Source: Nosema muscidifuracis (taxonomy: Eukaryota > Microsporidia > Nosematidae). Taken from it: a DNA stretch of 64,000 nt. This document shows, piece by piece, positions 40,882 to 51,955 of the stretch. Both the position numbers and the translations under genes were made by a program. How positions within the stretch are numbered: the first letter of the stretch is position 1; each line of letters begins with the position of its first letter. The DNA lies in contig JAIOKI010000001.1 of NCBI GenBank assembly GCA_028335825.1, forward strand, positions 62,001-126,000, given 5' to 3'. A model generated the notes under the pieces. It ran no database searches and had not been told where the DNA came from. It saw only the letters and a program-made list of their open reading frames with translations.

Positions 40882-43135
40882 AAAGGGGTTATAAAAAAAA
40901 ACTTTAATAAAGAATTTAATTAATCATTAATTTTGTTGTTGATTTAGTATTTTTATGATTGACGATTATAACTATAAATAGTGTAGATGTATTATAAATT
41001 TTTAATATTTATTTGTTTTAATTTATATCAAATTTATTGTAAAATCAACAAACTTAATCACAAGTGAAGATATTGAAAATATGAGTTGTTATTTTTAAAT
41101 GATAACTAAAAATTTGATTATAATTTTTTTGTTATTTATCAAAATTTAAATATAAGATGTTAAAGTTTTCTAATCAAATTCAAAAAAATTAACAAGATTG
41201 TGTTCTAAATACAAGTTATAAGTGTATTTATCATTTGTAAAAAAGTAAAGTTCCACAAAAATTCATTAAGAAAAATTAATTTATATTAATGAAAAACTTT
41301 CATATTATAAAAAGTTATATTTTTTTGAAAACAATATATTCTAAATATACTTAAGGAAAAAAATATATTATAAAATGCTATTCAAATCATCTATTAATTT
41401 ATAAGATATAAAAATTTTCTGTCTTATAATTATTTATCATATTTCGAAGAAAGTAAAAACTTATTGAGTTTAATAATATAAATAAAAGAATCAAAAAGCA
41501 AATTATTACTCATTTATTTCATTTCAATAGCAATTAAATACAAAAATTTAGCATCTAACGAATATCTTTCAATTAAATCTTTTAAAATTTGTTAGTAATT
41601 TACACTCTTTAATCTTTTTTAATGTTCATATTTTATCCCTTAATATTTTTAACTACGGACTTGATGTATTATTTTGAACAAGATCTTATATAAAAATATG
41701 TTTTGCTTTAAGTCAAGTATAAGTTTTTGTAGGATAGATTTACAAAATATATTGACGAATAAAAATAATGCAATTATTAAGAGGGTATGGTATTTTTTAA
41801 AAAATAAGTTAACATTTTAACCGATGTCTTCCAAAATACTTAATAATTTCCAAAATTTAATCCGTAAATAAATAGAAAAGAAAAAAAATCTCAGTTAAAG
41901 ATAATTAGATTTATAAACATAAGGGAAAAATATATTGAAAAAAACTCAATATAAGAAAAATCGTTTCTTAAATTTTTAAAAAGCATATAACGAAATGTTA
42001 GTTTTTTAGCATTTGTTTCAACAAATGAGAATTATAATGGAGCTAATTCTGATACAAAGGCAAGGCATGTATCATTTTATGTTGTGAAAGTCTGACTAAA
42101 TGCTTTTTATTATATTTTTATTTTATATAATTTTATAATAATGAATTTAATTTACAAAAAAGCTGAAGCTTATTTATAAATGAAGATTAGGATAAAGTAA
42201 CTATTTTCTTGGTATTTAAAAAATTAACTATAATTTAAATTTTAAGCTCTCTATGGATTTAACTATAAGTCTTTTCAAATTATTACTTATATATTTTATT
42301 TTAATTTACTTAAAAAAAAGATTTACACGTATTATACAAAATAATTTATTCAAATTAAAAATTTACATATTAAAATATTTGAAAGTTATTTTATTTTTAA
42401 TTTCTGATAATAAAAGTATTAAGATATTAAAGACAACATAATATTTCTTAAAAAGAAGTATATTTGTAAAATTACAGTTAATTTTAACTCCGTGCATAAT
42501 ATTATTTTAATCAGAAAACAAAGATAATATTACCAAAAGATGCAAATATTGTATACAAAGGTTTATTTTGTTCTACTCCATTATATAAAAATACATTTCA
42601 GTTCTTAGAACAGAAAAGCTTTAGCTAGTTTACTTTAAAAATATGAAGAAATTAAGGGCTGATTTTGGAACGAATAGTTAGAAAATATTTTTTAAACGTT
42701 ATAAACTTTAATTAAATTTAAATATATTAAACGATATATTTTTGTATTTAAATAACAATAATTGACAATCTCGTCATATTATAGGTTTAGAAAAACATGA
42801 AAGTGACATGATATTTTATATATATGTGCTTAAAATAAGTATTAAAGAAGAATCATCATACTTTATGGGATAAATAGTTTAGTAACAAAAATTAATAGGG
42901 AATATAAAATTATTAAAAAAATGATACAGAATCTAAACATATGCAAATTATATTAACTTTAAATGATACAAAAAGTATTTTATTCAAAAGTTAAGAGTTT
43001 TTAGCTGATTAATTATAAGGATGAAAAACAATTATAGTTGAATGATTTGAATATCTCAATAAGACATTAAATATAAAAGCTCTTGATGAGTAAACTTTAA
43101 TAAAATATTAAATTAATATATTCAAAATTGTTTAT
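40882..43135. other. Gene-free region, 2.25 kb
   Basis: AT-rich. A 62-codon frame at 42253-42441 has no start signal and a random-looking I/L/K composition. Nothing else is supported. Confidence 0.5.
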
Positions 43136-43627
43136 TTACAAAGTCTGCTCATTTTTAGACTTCATGTATCTCTTTGCCATAAAGGCTGCTCCTCCTATTA
43201 TTAATAAAACAGATCCACCAATACAGTAATTCATGTATTTTATATAGAAAGGATCTTCTTTGTACTTTCTTGCAAGCAAAAATTTGTTGTCTCTTTTATC
43301 GTATCTAAAAGCTTCAGAATACCATGGCTCACTTTCATTAAACATATTAACACAAATTGAATAAAGATGTTCATCATCTGGGTTACTAATATCACTTAAA
43401 TCTACATTTATACTATTTAAAGGACCAGTTTGTGATTCTTCTTTGTGTATAGGTGTATAATCATTTTCTTTTGCGTCTAAAGGACCTTCCATAATCTCAT
43501 ATGATTTAACATCGAGTGTCTCTTTAAAAGATAGTTCACATTTAAATCTATTACCTTTTTGTTTAAATATTGGAGGCATTAGAGGTGATGAACAGAATAC
43601 ACTTGTCAGGAATATTACTAATTTCAT
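43136..43627 (-). CDS. Type I membrane protein, family A member 3
   Basis: 163 residues: signal peptide MKLVIFLTSVFCSSP, ectodomain with PPIFKQKGNRFKCELSF, DVKSYEIMEGP, SINVDLSD, YSICVNM and AFRYDKRDNKFLL, then a transmembrane helix (CIGGSVLLIIGGAAFMA) and a short basic tail KRYMKSKNEQ. It is the anchored counterpart of the secreted members at 38.5 and 40.5 kb. The frame is open to 43672; I choose the Met at 43627 because it starts a clean signal peptide and has CC 3 nt upstream. Function unknown; a surface or endomembrane location is inferred from the layout. Confidence 0.75.
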   Translation of the reverse strand: MKLVIFLTSVFCSSPLMPPIFKQKGNRFKCELSFKETLDVKSYEIMEGPLDAKENDYTPIHKEESQTGPLNSINVDLSDISNPDDEHLYSICVNMFNESEPWYSEAFRYDKRDNKFLLARKYKEDPFYIKYMNYCIGGSVLLIIGGAAFMAKRYMKSKNEQTL

Positions 43628-45226
43628 AATGGTTTGTTTTTTTATTATTTTTTTATTTAAAGGTTTAATCATTGTTTACTTGATTTAACAAATAAACTTT
43701 AATTAAAAATAACAAAAAAGTGAATATAAAATCGATTAATTATCTTAGATTTAAGTAAATAAAAGTTATTTATTAGAGACCTTTCTCATCATTGTTTATA
43801 ACAACAAATGTTGTTTATTTATAATGAATTCTAAAAAAACAATCAAAAAGTATCAATTTATCTAGAAACAATATAAATTGGTTATGGTATTTTTTAAAAT
43901 CCGACTACTTAAATAATATTTATTAATAAAAATGACTAGTTAAAAGAAACCACAAAATATTTATCAATTAGTATTTGATATTCTTATTTTTTTAGCTATT
44001 AATATTCACATAAAAACTATTTTATGCATAAACTTCATATATAAAGACAGATATTTAATAAATTATTCTGAAGAGGGCACTTGAAAATATTTTGATATAA
44101 TCAGACGAGGAAGTAACTTAAAATGGTTCAATATCTCTAATTAAAAATCAATTATTTTGGATGTTAATAATATTATTGATCTTGCTACTACTTCTCAAGT
44201 AAATCCTGATGAATTTTAATATCTTTAATGATTTTAAACAGAATAATTTCCAACGTTTAACTAAATTTGGATCTTTTTAAAAAAAAAGAAAAGAAATTTT
44301 AAAGAAGATTTTTGTTCTGTGATGACAAAATTAAGATATTGTTAATGTAAAAATAGCTAGAGTACAATATTTTAAGATTATGGTCCATCTCAGAACATAT
44401 AAAGAGAAAATATTTAAAATACAATTAATTTTAGATTTTAAATACTTCTTATTATAAAATTTGATAGCCTTTCATAATTATATAATAAGTATCAATAAAT
44501 AGTCATTTTATACCAGATTACTTATTTTAATTATCTGAGTAGAGTTCTATTTAAAATATCTGTTTTATTTTATGGATGATGCAAATTTTTATTTATTTAT
44601 TTATTTAATTTATTTTTTAAGACTTTTTAAATATTTTGACTAAAAATTTATATTAGTGCTATATATTTTCTACAGTAATGTTTAATTATATTTATTGTAA
44701 GTTAACATATTAGATACTTAATCAAAATTTTAAATGTAATAGAATTAGACATAGTAAGTTAAGATAAGTTGAAAATATTCATATATAATATTTCCTTTTA
44801 GATATATTACTTATTTAAAAATATTTAAATCTTATTAAAAACCACAGCTCATAATTAGAAAATCTAATATATTAGTAAATATAACATATTAATAAGTAAA
44901 TATAATATATTAATAAGCAAATATAATATATTAGTAAATGTAATATATAAATTAGTAAATGTAATATATTAGAAAATATTATATATTAGTAAATATAATA
45001 TATTAGAAAATATAAGATATTACTAAATATCATGTCTTCATAAATGAAATTGTTTTTTATTATGACATCTTCATTTATGTTTATGATCTATCATAACAGA
45101 AGATCAAATCTAAAAAAGAAAAGACGAATCTCATTTATTTTTATTTATTTAAAATAATTTATTTTTTTTTCTTATTTATGTTTAATTCAGATTTTGAAAT
45201 AAAAATAAATTTTTTCATTACCCCTA
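43628..45226. other. Gene-free region upstream of actin
   Basis: 1.6 kb. It contains the AT-rich tandem array at 44865-45035 and a T-rich actin leader at 45120-45225. No coding signal. Confidence 0.55.
44865..45035. repeat. AT-rich tandem repeat array
   Basis: About eight rounds of a 20-24 bp unit close to TATTAGTAAATATAATATAT, with drift (AGTAAATGTAATATATAA, AGAAAATATAA). It lies 200 bp upstream of the actin start. Confidence 0.85.
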
Positions 45227-46354
45227 ATGGAAAAGATTGCACAGGCTCTTGTAGTTGATAATGGATCAGGTATAGTTAAAGCTGGGTTTGCTGGAGATGA
45301 TGCTCCTAGAGCAGTATTCCCTAGTATTGTAGGAGTACCAAGACACAAAGGTGTTATGGTTGGTATGGGACAAAAGGATGCTTATGTAGGTGATGAAGCT
45401 CAATCTAAGAGAGGAGTATTGGAGATTCAATATCCTATCAGTCATGGTATTGTAACTAACTGGGATAATATGGAGAAAATCTGGCATCATACTTTTTACA
45501 ATGAACTTAGAGTAGCACCAGAAGAACACCCAATTTTACTCACTGAAGCTCCTTTGAATCCTAATCAGAACAGAGAAAAGATGACTCAAATTATGTTTGA
45601 GACATTTAATGCTCCTCACTTCTATATCTCAATTCAAGCTGTATTATCTTTGTATGCTAGTGGAAGAACTACTGGTATTGTATTCGATTCTGGTGATGGT
45701 GTATCTCATGTAGTACCAATTTATGAAGGATATTCTTTACCTATGGCTATAAGAAGATTAAACTTAGCTGGAAGAGATCTTACTGAATATCTTCAAGTTA
45801 TTTTAACTGAGAGAGGAAATAATTTCAGTACTACTGCTGAGAAAGAAATTGTAAGAGACATCAAAGAAAAACTTTGTTATGTATCAGCTGATTATGAAGA
45901 AGATGTAAAAAATAATAGCTTATTATCATCAATTACTAAGAATTATGAAATGCCAGATGGTCAGATTATTTCTATTGGTAATGAAAGATTTAGAGCTCCT
46001 GAATTATTGTTCAAGCCTCATCTTAGAGGATACGAATTAATGAGCATTCATGATACTATCTTTGATTCTATTAAAGCTTGTGATGTTGATATCAGAAAAG
46101 ACTTGTACGCTAATATTGTTTTATCAGGTGGATCTACTTTATTCCCAGGAATCAATGTCAGATTAGATAAAGAAATCAAGAATTTGGCACCAAGTTCAGT
46201 AAAGATTAACGTTGTATCACCAGCTGAAAGAAAATACAGTGTATGGATTGGTGGATCAATTGTTGCTTCTCTTTCTACTTTCCAAGAAATGTGGGTATCT
46301 AAACAAGATTATCAGGAACATGGACCATTCATTGTTCACAGAAAATGCTTCTGA
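45227..46354 (+). CDS. ACT1: Actin
   Basis: 375 residues, the standard actin length. All landmarks are present: [25 protein letters not shown] at the start (first phosphate loop), the subdomain 2 loop, [20 protein letters not shown] (second phosphate loop), [12 protein letters not shown] and the FIVHRKCF end. It is clearly conventional actin, though somewhat divergent ([26 protein letters not shown]). Roles: cytoskeleton, endocytosis, polar-tube-related morphogenesis. CCCC lies two nt before the ATG, after a T-rich leader. Codon use is richer in G and C than in the flanking genes, as expected for strong expression. Confidence 0.99.
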   Translation: MEKIAQALVVDNGSGIVKAGFAGDDAPRAVFPSIVGVPRHKGVMVGMGQKDAYVGDEAQSKRGVLEIQYPISHGIVTNWDNMEKIWHHTFYNELRVAPEEHPILLTEAPLNPNQNREKMTQIMFETFNAPHFYISIQAVLSLYASGRTTGIVFDSGDGVSHVVPIYEGYSLPMAIRRLNLAGRDLTEYLQVILTERGNNFSTTAEKEIVRDIKEKLCYVSADYEEDVKNNSLLSSITKNYEMPDGQIISIGNERFRAPELLFKPHLRGYELMSIHDTIFDSIKACDVDIRKDLYANIVLSGGSTLFPGINVRLDKEIKNLAPSSVKINVVSPAERKYSVWIGGSIVASLSTFQEMWVSKQDYQEHGPFIVHRKCF

Positions 46355-46636
46355 TTAAAGTTATTAGTCTAAAATAATTTTTAATTAATTTTTTTACACT
46401 TGATTTTGATAAAAATTTTAATTTTGTTGTTATTTTCCAAAACATTTCCTAAATTCGTAGATTTTTATATAAAAAATTTATCAATAAACTATTTTTATCT
46501 TAAAAGACTATTAATAAAAAAACTCATCTTAATTCTATGAAATTTAATTTGATTTCTCTTAATTAAAAAATTCGATTTATTAATTTTTGTTTATTTAATT
46601 AAAAAATATTTATTTGTTTGTCTAATTTACCCGATC

Positions 46637-46643
46637 TGTTTAC
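46637..46643 (+). promoter_or_regulatory. Forkhead-type site (TGTTTAC) upstream of the forkhead gene
   Basis: TGTTTAC is the reverse complement of GTAAACA, the core site of forkhead factors. It lies 46 nt upstream of the forkhead start, just after the C-run at 46630-46632. Confidence 0.45.
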
Positions 46644-46681
46644 AATAACATAATTTTACAATTAAAAATTATTTATTTATT

Positions 46682-46688
46682 TGTTTAC
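46682..46688 (+). promoter_or_regulatory. Forkhead-type site abutting the forkhead start codon
   Basis: A second TGTTTAC immediately followed by the ATG. Two sites within 52 nt of the start suggest self-regulation, although such 7-mers are not rare in an AT-rich genome. Confidence 0.45.
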
Positions 46689-47297
46689 ATGTTTTATAGA
46701 GAGGAGGGTGAAAGTACAGACACAAACTTCATAGACATATATTCAACACCTAAATACAATAAAATAGACACACATGTTAATCACACAAGACTCCAGTACA
46801 CTCACAGAAAGCCAAATATTAGTTATGCTGAATTAATAGCAGAAGCTCTTGAAAGGTCAGAGGGAAACATGCTTACCCTTAAAGAGATTTATTCTTATAT
46901 TTCTACACATTATCCTTATTTCAATATGTCGAAATCTGGATGGCAGAATTCTATTAGACACAATCTCAGTCTAAACAGAGCTTTTTATAAAGTACCTCGT
47001 GGGTTGGGAAATCCAGGAAAAGGATCTTATTGGAAGATTAATTACGAATTTTACACTCAGAAGCAAGGTTATAGAACTAAAAGAATGTCAAGTAGATTGT
47101 GTCATAGAAATAGTTCAGATGATTATCTTTCACAGCAAAACTTTTTAGAAAATATTGGTGTAACTGAAATGGTTTCTAAATCAAATATTACTTCAGTCTT
47201 TGACGGAAATTTAGCTTCATTGTATGAAAATGTAGATACTAATGATACACATGTAGATATGAAAAACCCCAACCATATTTTCTCATTCAAAAAATAA
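46689..47297 (+). CDS. Forkhead transcription factor
   Basis: 202 residues. The winged-helix forkhead domain spans about 40-115: KPNISYAELIAEAL, LTLKEIYSYISTHYPYF, then the recognition helix GWQNSIRHNLSLNRAFYKVPR and GKGSYWKI. The DNA-contacting N, R and H of NSIRHNLS are intact. There is no FHA domain, so it is closer to the Hcm1/Fkl type than to Fkh1/2. Such factors drive cell-cycle gene sets in fungi. The tail after 120 is Ser/Asn-rich with no known domain. The first ATG after the C-run (46630-46632) is at 46689; its own promoter holds two forkhead-type sites. Confidence 0.95.
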   Translation: MFYREEGESTDTNFIDIYSTPKYNKIDTHVNHTRLQYTHRKPNISYAELIAEALERSEGNMLTLKEIYSYISTHYPYFNMSKSGWQNSIRHNLSLNRAFYKVPRGLGNPGKGSYWKINYEFYTQKQGYRTKRMSSRLCHRNSSDDYLSQQNFLENIGVTEMVSKSNITSVFDGNLASLYENVDTNDTHVDMKNPNHIFSFKK

Positions 47298-47667
47298 ATA
47301 GATTGTTAATATTTAGTCTTTAACTAAATAGGTTTATGTACTTTTTGTTAAAAAGTCTAATGTAATTTTAACCGTTTTTAATTTAACATTGAGAAAATAT
47401 TTATTTTAGTTTGTAAATACTATATTACAAAAAAATTGATAAAATTTTTATTATAAATCAATCGTGCATTTAAAAAAATTGCTTTTAATGGAATAGTTGG
47501 AATGTAAATTGAAACATCCAAAGATTTTTTATAGTACTTGAATGAAAGGATAAATTTCAACAGCTTATTATCATGTTAAGAAAGATATAAAAAAATAAAC
47601 TTTAAATAAATTATTTCTTTATTAAATAAACTTATTTAATTTTAACCATTAAACCTAGAAATAAAAT
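47298..47667. other. Convergent spacer
   Basis: 370 bp of AT-rich sequence downstream of the forkhead gene and of the minus-strand gene at 47668. Nothing seen. Confidence 0.55.
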
Positions 47668-48165
47668 CTAATTGAATAAATTTTCAAATTTACCTGTTAA
47701 TCCACTACATAAACCTACCAAATTAAGTTCATAATCACTAACGCGGATAGTTTCACAATCATCTTCATATTCTCCTATAAAAATTGTGTAAGTATTTTCC
47801 ATAGATAAATTTTCTATTTTTTTACCCCTTACATCAGCTTTCATTTTGTAAGTATTAGGTGCTAAATAATCGTTTAATCTATTTTTAACTACTGACATTA
47901 AAACATTTCCTCTGTTATCCTTAATTTTAAGTTTATCTAGCAAATATGTTATCATACTATTAAATTCATTGAAGTCAATGGGAAGCTCTATATGAGAATT
48001 TATGTCTATGAGTATATTATCTGTAGTCTTTATATATATCTTAAGTTTATCTGATTTATTTAAATTACTATTTAATAATACAAAGAGTGACATGTGTAAC
48101 TTATTAAAAGAATTTGATAGATTTATATTAGTAAAAACTATTGTTATAGGTTTGTATCTATCCAT
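47668..48165 (-). CDS. Small protein, function unknown
   Basis: 165 residues, mixed alpha/beta (KPITIVFTNINL, YTIFIGEYEDD, VSDYELNLVGLCSGLTG). No signal peptide, membrane segment or recognised motif, so it is probably cytosolic. Four codons of open frame precede the chosen Met, but CCCC (48168-48171) lies two nt before the Met at 48165. It is the one gene in the 38-50 kb stretch, besides actin and forkhead, without a leader peptide. Confidence 0.7.
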   Translation of the reverse strand: MDRYKPITIVFTNINLSNSFNKLHMSLFVLLNSNLNKSDKLKIYIKTTDNILIDINSHIELPIDFNEFNSMITYLLDKLKIKDNRGNVLMSVVKNRLNDYLAPNTYKMKADVRGKKIENLSMENTYTIFIGEYEDDCETIRVSDYELNLVGLCSGLTGKFENLFN

Positions 48166-48863
48166 GAGGGGCATTTAAATTCATAAAAAAATATCCAGAA
48201 TTTTTCATGAGAAATTTTGAACGTTAACTGTGTAGAACGAAAGGGAAAGTTTTATAATATCATTAGAATATTTAATATTTACTCATCAAGAATAATTAAG
48301 ATTTCTTTAAGAAGCTTACAGGAAAGGTAAATTAACGAGCAACATAGAGTTAAAAACATGAATTCTTATTAAATCTCCAGAGATATCCACTACGATTAAT
48401 TAATTAAATCTAAAATCAAAAATATTCCTCTAGATGTTTTTAATAATATTTACTCATGAAATACTCATGAAAGGTAGAGTAATAGATATAAGGAAAGCTA
48501 AGACAAAGAGTAACAGAAAAAAACACATGAATAATAAAATATTAATAGAAAAATCTTGAATAATTTAATTAGTCTAATTTATAAATTTGTAATCAATGAA
48601 ATTTTAACTATATTAATATATTAGATAAAATCACTGAGTAATAATATTAAAACTTATTTAGGTATAAGCAAGATATTAGATGTACTGGTAAAAAATAATT
48701 ATTTATTAAATTCTGTAGTCTTTTACATTAGATATTGGCTTTTTCAGATTTTTTATAAATCTGTTTTAATATTAATTTTAATTAATTTTATTAATTTATT
48801 AAAATGACTCATTTGTTTACAAACAAACCTTATTTAAAAATCATAAAAATGTTTCAAATTTAT
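48166..48863. other. Gene-free spacer, 0.7 kb
   Basis: AT-rich. A TGTTTACAAACA palindrome-like stretch lies near 48815. No genes. Confidence 0.55.
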
Positions 48864-49439
48864 TTAAGCAAAAAAATGTACAAACAGACCTATAAGAAGC
48901 AATCCTGCAGCAGCCATAGCTCCATACTTCCAATATTCACTATAGGAGTTACTATCTATCTTGTCACCTATAACCCATCTATCATCTTTGCTACAATATT
49001 TGAAAGCTCTACTATCTACTTGGAATTTTTTCTTATTTTTATCTAATAGCTCTAAATTTACATAATAAACTTTACTACTATCTTTTGGTACCCTACTTAA
49101 ATCTACAAAAATTTCATTAAAATTTTTTTCTATTATTTTCTTCTTTTCATTATCATTATCATAATCATAATCACCATTTTCTTCCATCAATTTTCTCTGT
49201 TTCATTTCTTGTTTGTATTCTATATACTCACCTTCATCTTTGATGTATCTTGTATACTTGTTCATCTTTTTGATTAAAACGTATTCATCAGATCCTTCTT
49301 CCTTTTCTAAAAGATTAGATCGATAAATGCTTTTAAATTTATTGTCTAAATTAATATAGAGTATCTGATCATCATTGAATATCATGAGACCTGTAGTTTG
49401 TTTTCCAAGGATTAGTGATAAAAATAGATAGAATATCAT
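48864..49439 (-). CDS. Type I membrane protein, distant family A member 4
   Basis: 191 residues: signal peptide MIFYLFLSLILGKQ, ectodomain with GLMIFNDDQILYINLD, a charged linker (KQRKLMEENGDYDYDND), then EIFVDLSRVP, VYYVNLEL and AFKYCSKDDRW, which follow the VDLS / Y-x-N / F-x-Y-x-x-x-D pattern of the genes at 38-43 kb, and a C-terminal helix (YGAMAAAGLLLIGLFVHFF). The frame opens at 49487, but CCC (49442-49444) lies two nt before the Met at 49439. It is divergent from the next gene across a 164-bp promoter. Kinship with family A is inferred from pattern, not from strong identity. Confidence 0.72.
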   Translation of the reverse strand: MIFYLFLSLILGKQTTGLMIFNDDQILYINLDNKFKSIYRSNLLEKEEGSDEYVLIKKMNKYTRYIKDEGEYIEYKQEMKQRKLMEENGDYDYDNDNEKKKIIEKNFNEIFVDLSRVPKDSSKVYYVNLELLDKNKKKFQVDSRAFKYCSKDDRWVIGDKIDSNSYSEYWKYGAMAAAGLLLIGLFVHFFA

Positions 49440-49603
49440 AAGGGCATAGTTTCGGATTATTAATTTGTGTATTTGTTTACAGATCAAAAAGAATTAAACA
49501 AATATACATTAATAAAAAACAAAGTATAGAAACTTTTTATATCCATATTTTAATTAATTTGTAAAATTTTTTTTTAATAAATTAATCTGTCAATTTATCC
49601 CCA
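49440..49603. promoter_or_regulatory. Divergent promoter of two family A genes
   Basis: 164 bp between two start codons, with a C-run at each end (49442-49444 read on the minus strand; CCCC ending 1 nt before 49604) and a TGTTTAC at about 49472. Confidence 0.55.
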
Positions 49604-50158
49604 ATGATGCTACTTTTTTCATTAAGTATCTATAGTATCACCTACCCCCTTGAATTATGTTATATAGAAAGAGATTCGGATATTCAGACTGTCAGATTAG
49701 CTATAAATGTTGATGATGATTATTCTCTCACTATGTGTTATAACAAAGATATTGAGGATGAAGAAGGATGGAAACCTATGATACACTACGATTATAACGA
49801 AGGATCTGGTGAAGTAGATGTTGATCTTCCTGAACAAGGAGATTATAATCTATTTTATACATTTAGACTTACTACTAACAAATATACTACATTTTGTCAA
49901 CCTTTTTATTATAAGAAAAAAGAATATAAGGTAGTAGAAAAGGATTATAGAAAAGATTTATCGAAGAAAAGCAAGAAGAAAAATAAAAAAAAGAGAGATA
50001 AAAAAAATAAAGATGATAATGATGAAGATAGTGATTATTTATCTTCTAACTATGATGAGAGTGTCATTTTAACTTGGTTTGGTTTTGTATTAGTAGGATT
50101 TATTTTATTCTGCTTGTTAGGAATATTTGCATTTAATGTTGATAGTGCATATTATTAG
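49604..50158 (+). CDS. Type I membrane protein, distant family A member 5
   Basis: 184 residues: signal peptide MMLLFSLSIYSITYP, ectodomain with LELCYIERD, LTMCYNKD, EVDVDLPEQGDY, YTFRLTTN and CQPFYYKKKEY, a very basic linker (KKSKKKNKKKRDKKNK), an acidic patch, then a membrane helix (WFGFVLVGFILFCLLGIFAF). The VDL and PFYY blocks echo those of the family A genes at 38-43 kb. Paired head-to-head with the gene at 48864. CCCC is directly upstream of the ATG. Function unknown. Confidence 0.72.
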   Translation: MMLLFSLSIYSITYPLELCYIERDSDIQTVRLAINVDDDYSLTMCYNKDIEDEEGWKPMIHYDYNEGSGEVDVDLPEQGDYNLFYTFRLTTNKYTTFCQPFYYKKKEYKVVEKDYRKDLSKKSKKKNKKKRDKKNKDDNDEDSDYLSSNYDESVILTWFGFVLVGFILFCLLGIFAFNVDSAYY

Positions 50159-50546
50159 ACTATAGAAATAAAAAAATTCCATATAGAAAAATATTTATTT
50201 ATTATCAAATATCAGTCAATCATTAATTGATATTTTTAAATATTATATTTCGAATTTTATAAAAAAATTATGATTATAGTATTCAGGTCTTTATATAATA
50301 TAGAAGACTATTTTTATTTCTTATTTAAGCTTATAAATATTTGTTAAGTTTTTCCAAAATTACAATTCAAGAATCATCTTAAATAAACAATTTAGTTTAT
50401 AATAATAAATTCTAATAACAAATGATTTTTAAAAACATGACCGCATCTAAATTTATTTTTTTACATTTAAAAATCAATTTAGATTTTTTTAAAAAAGTTT
50501 ATAACCAAACGGAAGTCAAAAACTTAATATTTTTTAATCATTTGTA
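50159..50546. other. Convergent spacer
   Basis: 388 bp of AT-rich sequence; nothing seen. Confidence 0.55.
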
Positions 50547-50777
50547 TTAAATAAATTTTCCAACATAAAAATTATCTTTTAAATCTATTTTATCACATTT
50601 GCTACCAAGAATATCTCTATTTACTAATTCAAAAACTCTATTTTTTTCTTTTTCTGACAAAGTCTGTTTTTTTGATTCTTTCTTATTTTTATTATTCTTT
50701 TCTATCTTAATATAATCTTTCTTATTGATCTTAGTGCTTAATTCTGAATAAGAAGATTTTAAAGAAAACTGTTTCAT
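50547..50777 (-). CDS. Small basic protein, function unknown
   Basis: 76 residues, Lys-rich in the middle (KIEKNNKNKKESKKQ), ending NRDILGSKCDKIDLKDNFYVGKFI. A CCCC lies 7 nt before the ATG, so it is probably a real gene in spite of its size. The basic middle suggests nucleic-acid or ribosome contact; the tail faintly recalls the start of the Rpp29/Pop4 domain but is too short to support that. Confidence 0.55.
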   Translation of the reverse strand: MKQFSLKSSYSELSTKINKKDYIKIEKNNKNKKESKKQTLSEKEKNRVFELVNRDILGSKCDKIDLKDNFYVGKFI

Positions 50778-51955
50778 TTACAAAGGGGCATAAATGAATT
50801 TTTTAAATACAATAATCACATAATAAAAATATATAAAAAATTGACCCATGTTTAGTTCGATTATTTTATAAATACAATAATCACAACAATAAAAGAGTTT
50901 AATAAATTCATAATTTGAATATATATATAATAAATTAAGAAAAGAAGACATATCAACATCAATTTTTATTAGTTTTTTTATATAAACTCAAATGAACAGT
51001 ATTTTCGAGTTACAAGTTTATTTGGAATTATGAGAACGCTTTTATAATTAAATTATTTTTTCAGAAATTTAGCAATAAAACGAAATACTTTAAATTTATT
51101 TCAAGAAAATTTCGTATGCTAAATATCTTTTAAAATTACATACAGTTAAATTTAAAATTAATTTTTTTAAAATGTGCATATCTTAGATAATTAACAAAAA
51201 TCTTTTCTTTTTATATATTTTTAATCAATGAAAGAAAATTTCTTTTACTAATAAGATTGTAATATTTTCAAAAAAAACAAGCCAGACATTTATGTTTATT
51301 AATTCAGTATCACTTACTTTGATAACTTTCAGACAGTTGAAGCGAAAAAAAAACATATGTATGAACTACTAGCTAATTATTGCAAAGATCTGGATAAGTA
51401 CAAGACCAAGGGTGATTTTGATTATTATAGTAAAATTAACAAAAAATACAATATAATACTGATATTAGAAAATATATCAAGCATTTTTTTAGACTAAAGT
51501 GTTTATTATGTTTTCAATTTTAACTATGAAAAGCCTGAAATTGTTTTCTTAGCGGTAAAAACAAAGGCAAAGAAAAATAACATGGAAATGTTAGTATAAA
51601 GAAGAAATATAAGTAGACATTAGACTATAGGCTAATCTAAAAACAATAAATATTCTAAATAAATTGATTAATTATTAAAAAAATTATGAGGCTAAAAAAT
51701 CCTAGATCTCTTTAATACATAAAATACCATTTTTAAGCAATATTATTACTTAATGTACTCTTCTCTCTCCTAACTATTGATATATTTAATATTAGCAAAT
51801 AATAAACAACTACGAAAGGTTTATGTTAATAAAAATAGATTTTTATCAATATTTACTTGAAAACAGATCCTGTATGAAATTCTTTCTAATTTAAAAGTAA
51901 TGAAGATCGTCATTTGAAATTTAAAGTGTAAAAACATATTTAACTAATTTTTTAA
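50778..51955. other. Gene-free region with a possible LINE remnant
   Basis: 1.2 kb, AT-rich. The only recognisable piece is at 51320-51500. Confidence 0.5.
51320..51500 (+). mobile_element. Possible worn LINE endonuclease remnant
   Basis: The plus strand reads QTVEAKKKHMYELLANY and YYSKINKKYNIILILENISSI. This pattern fits TIVENEKLRKYDLLANE and VTKYHQKYIRELEILPFLEAYIQSI of the intact LINE, with a shortened gap between the blocks. It is weaker than the remnants at 37.4 and 63.4 kb. Confidence 0.5.

Larger units (their letters stand above)
46355..46688. other. Actin-forkhead spacer
   Basis: AT-rich, with a CCC at 46630-46632 and two TGTTTAC sites described separately. No other feature. Confidence 0.6.

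Noticed and set aside
42253-42441. 62-codon hydrophobic frame in a desert
   Set aside because: No C-run signal, random I/L/K/F composition, no homologue in the window.
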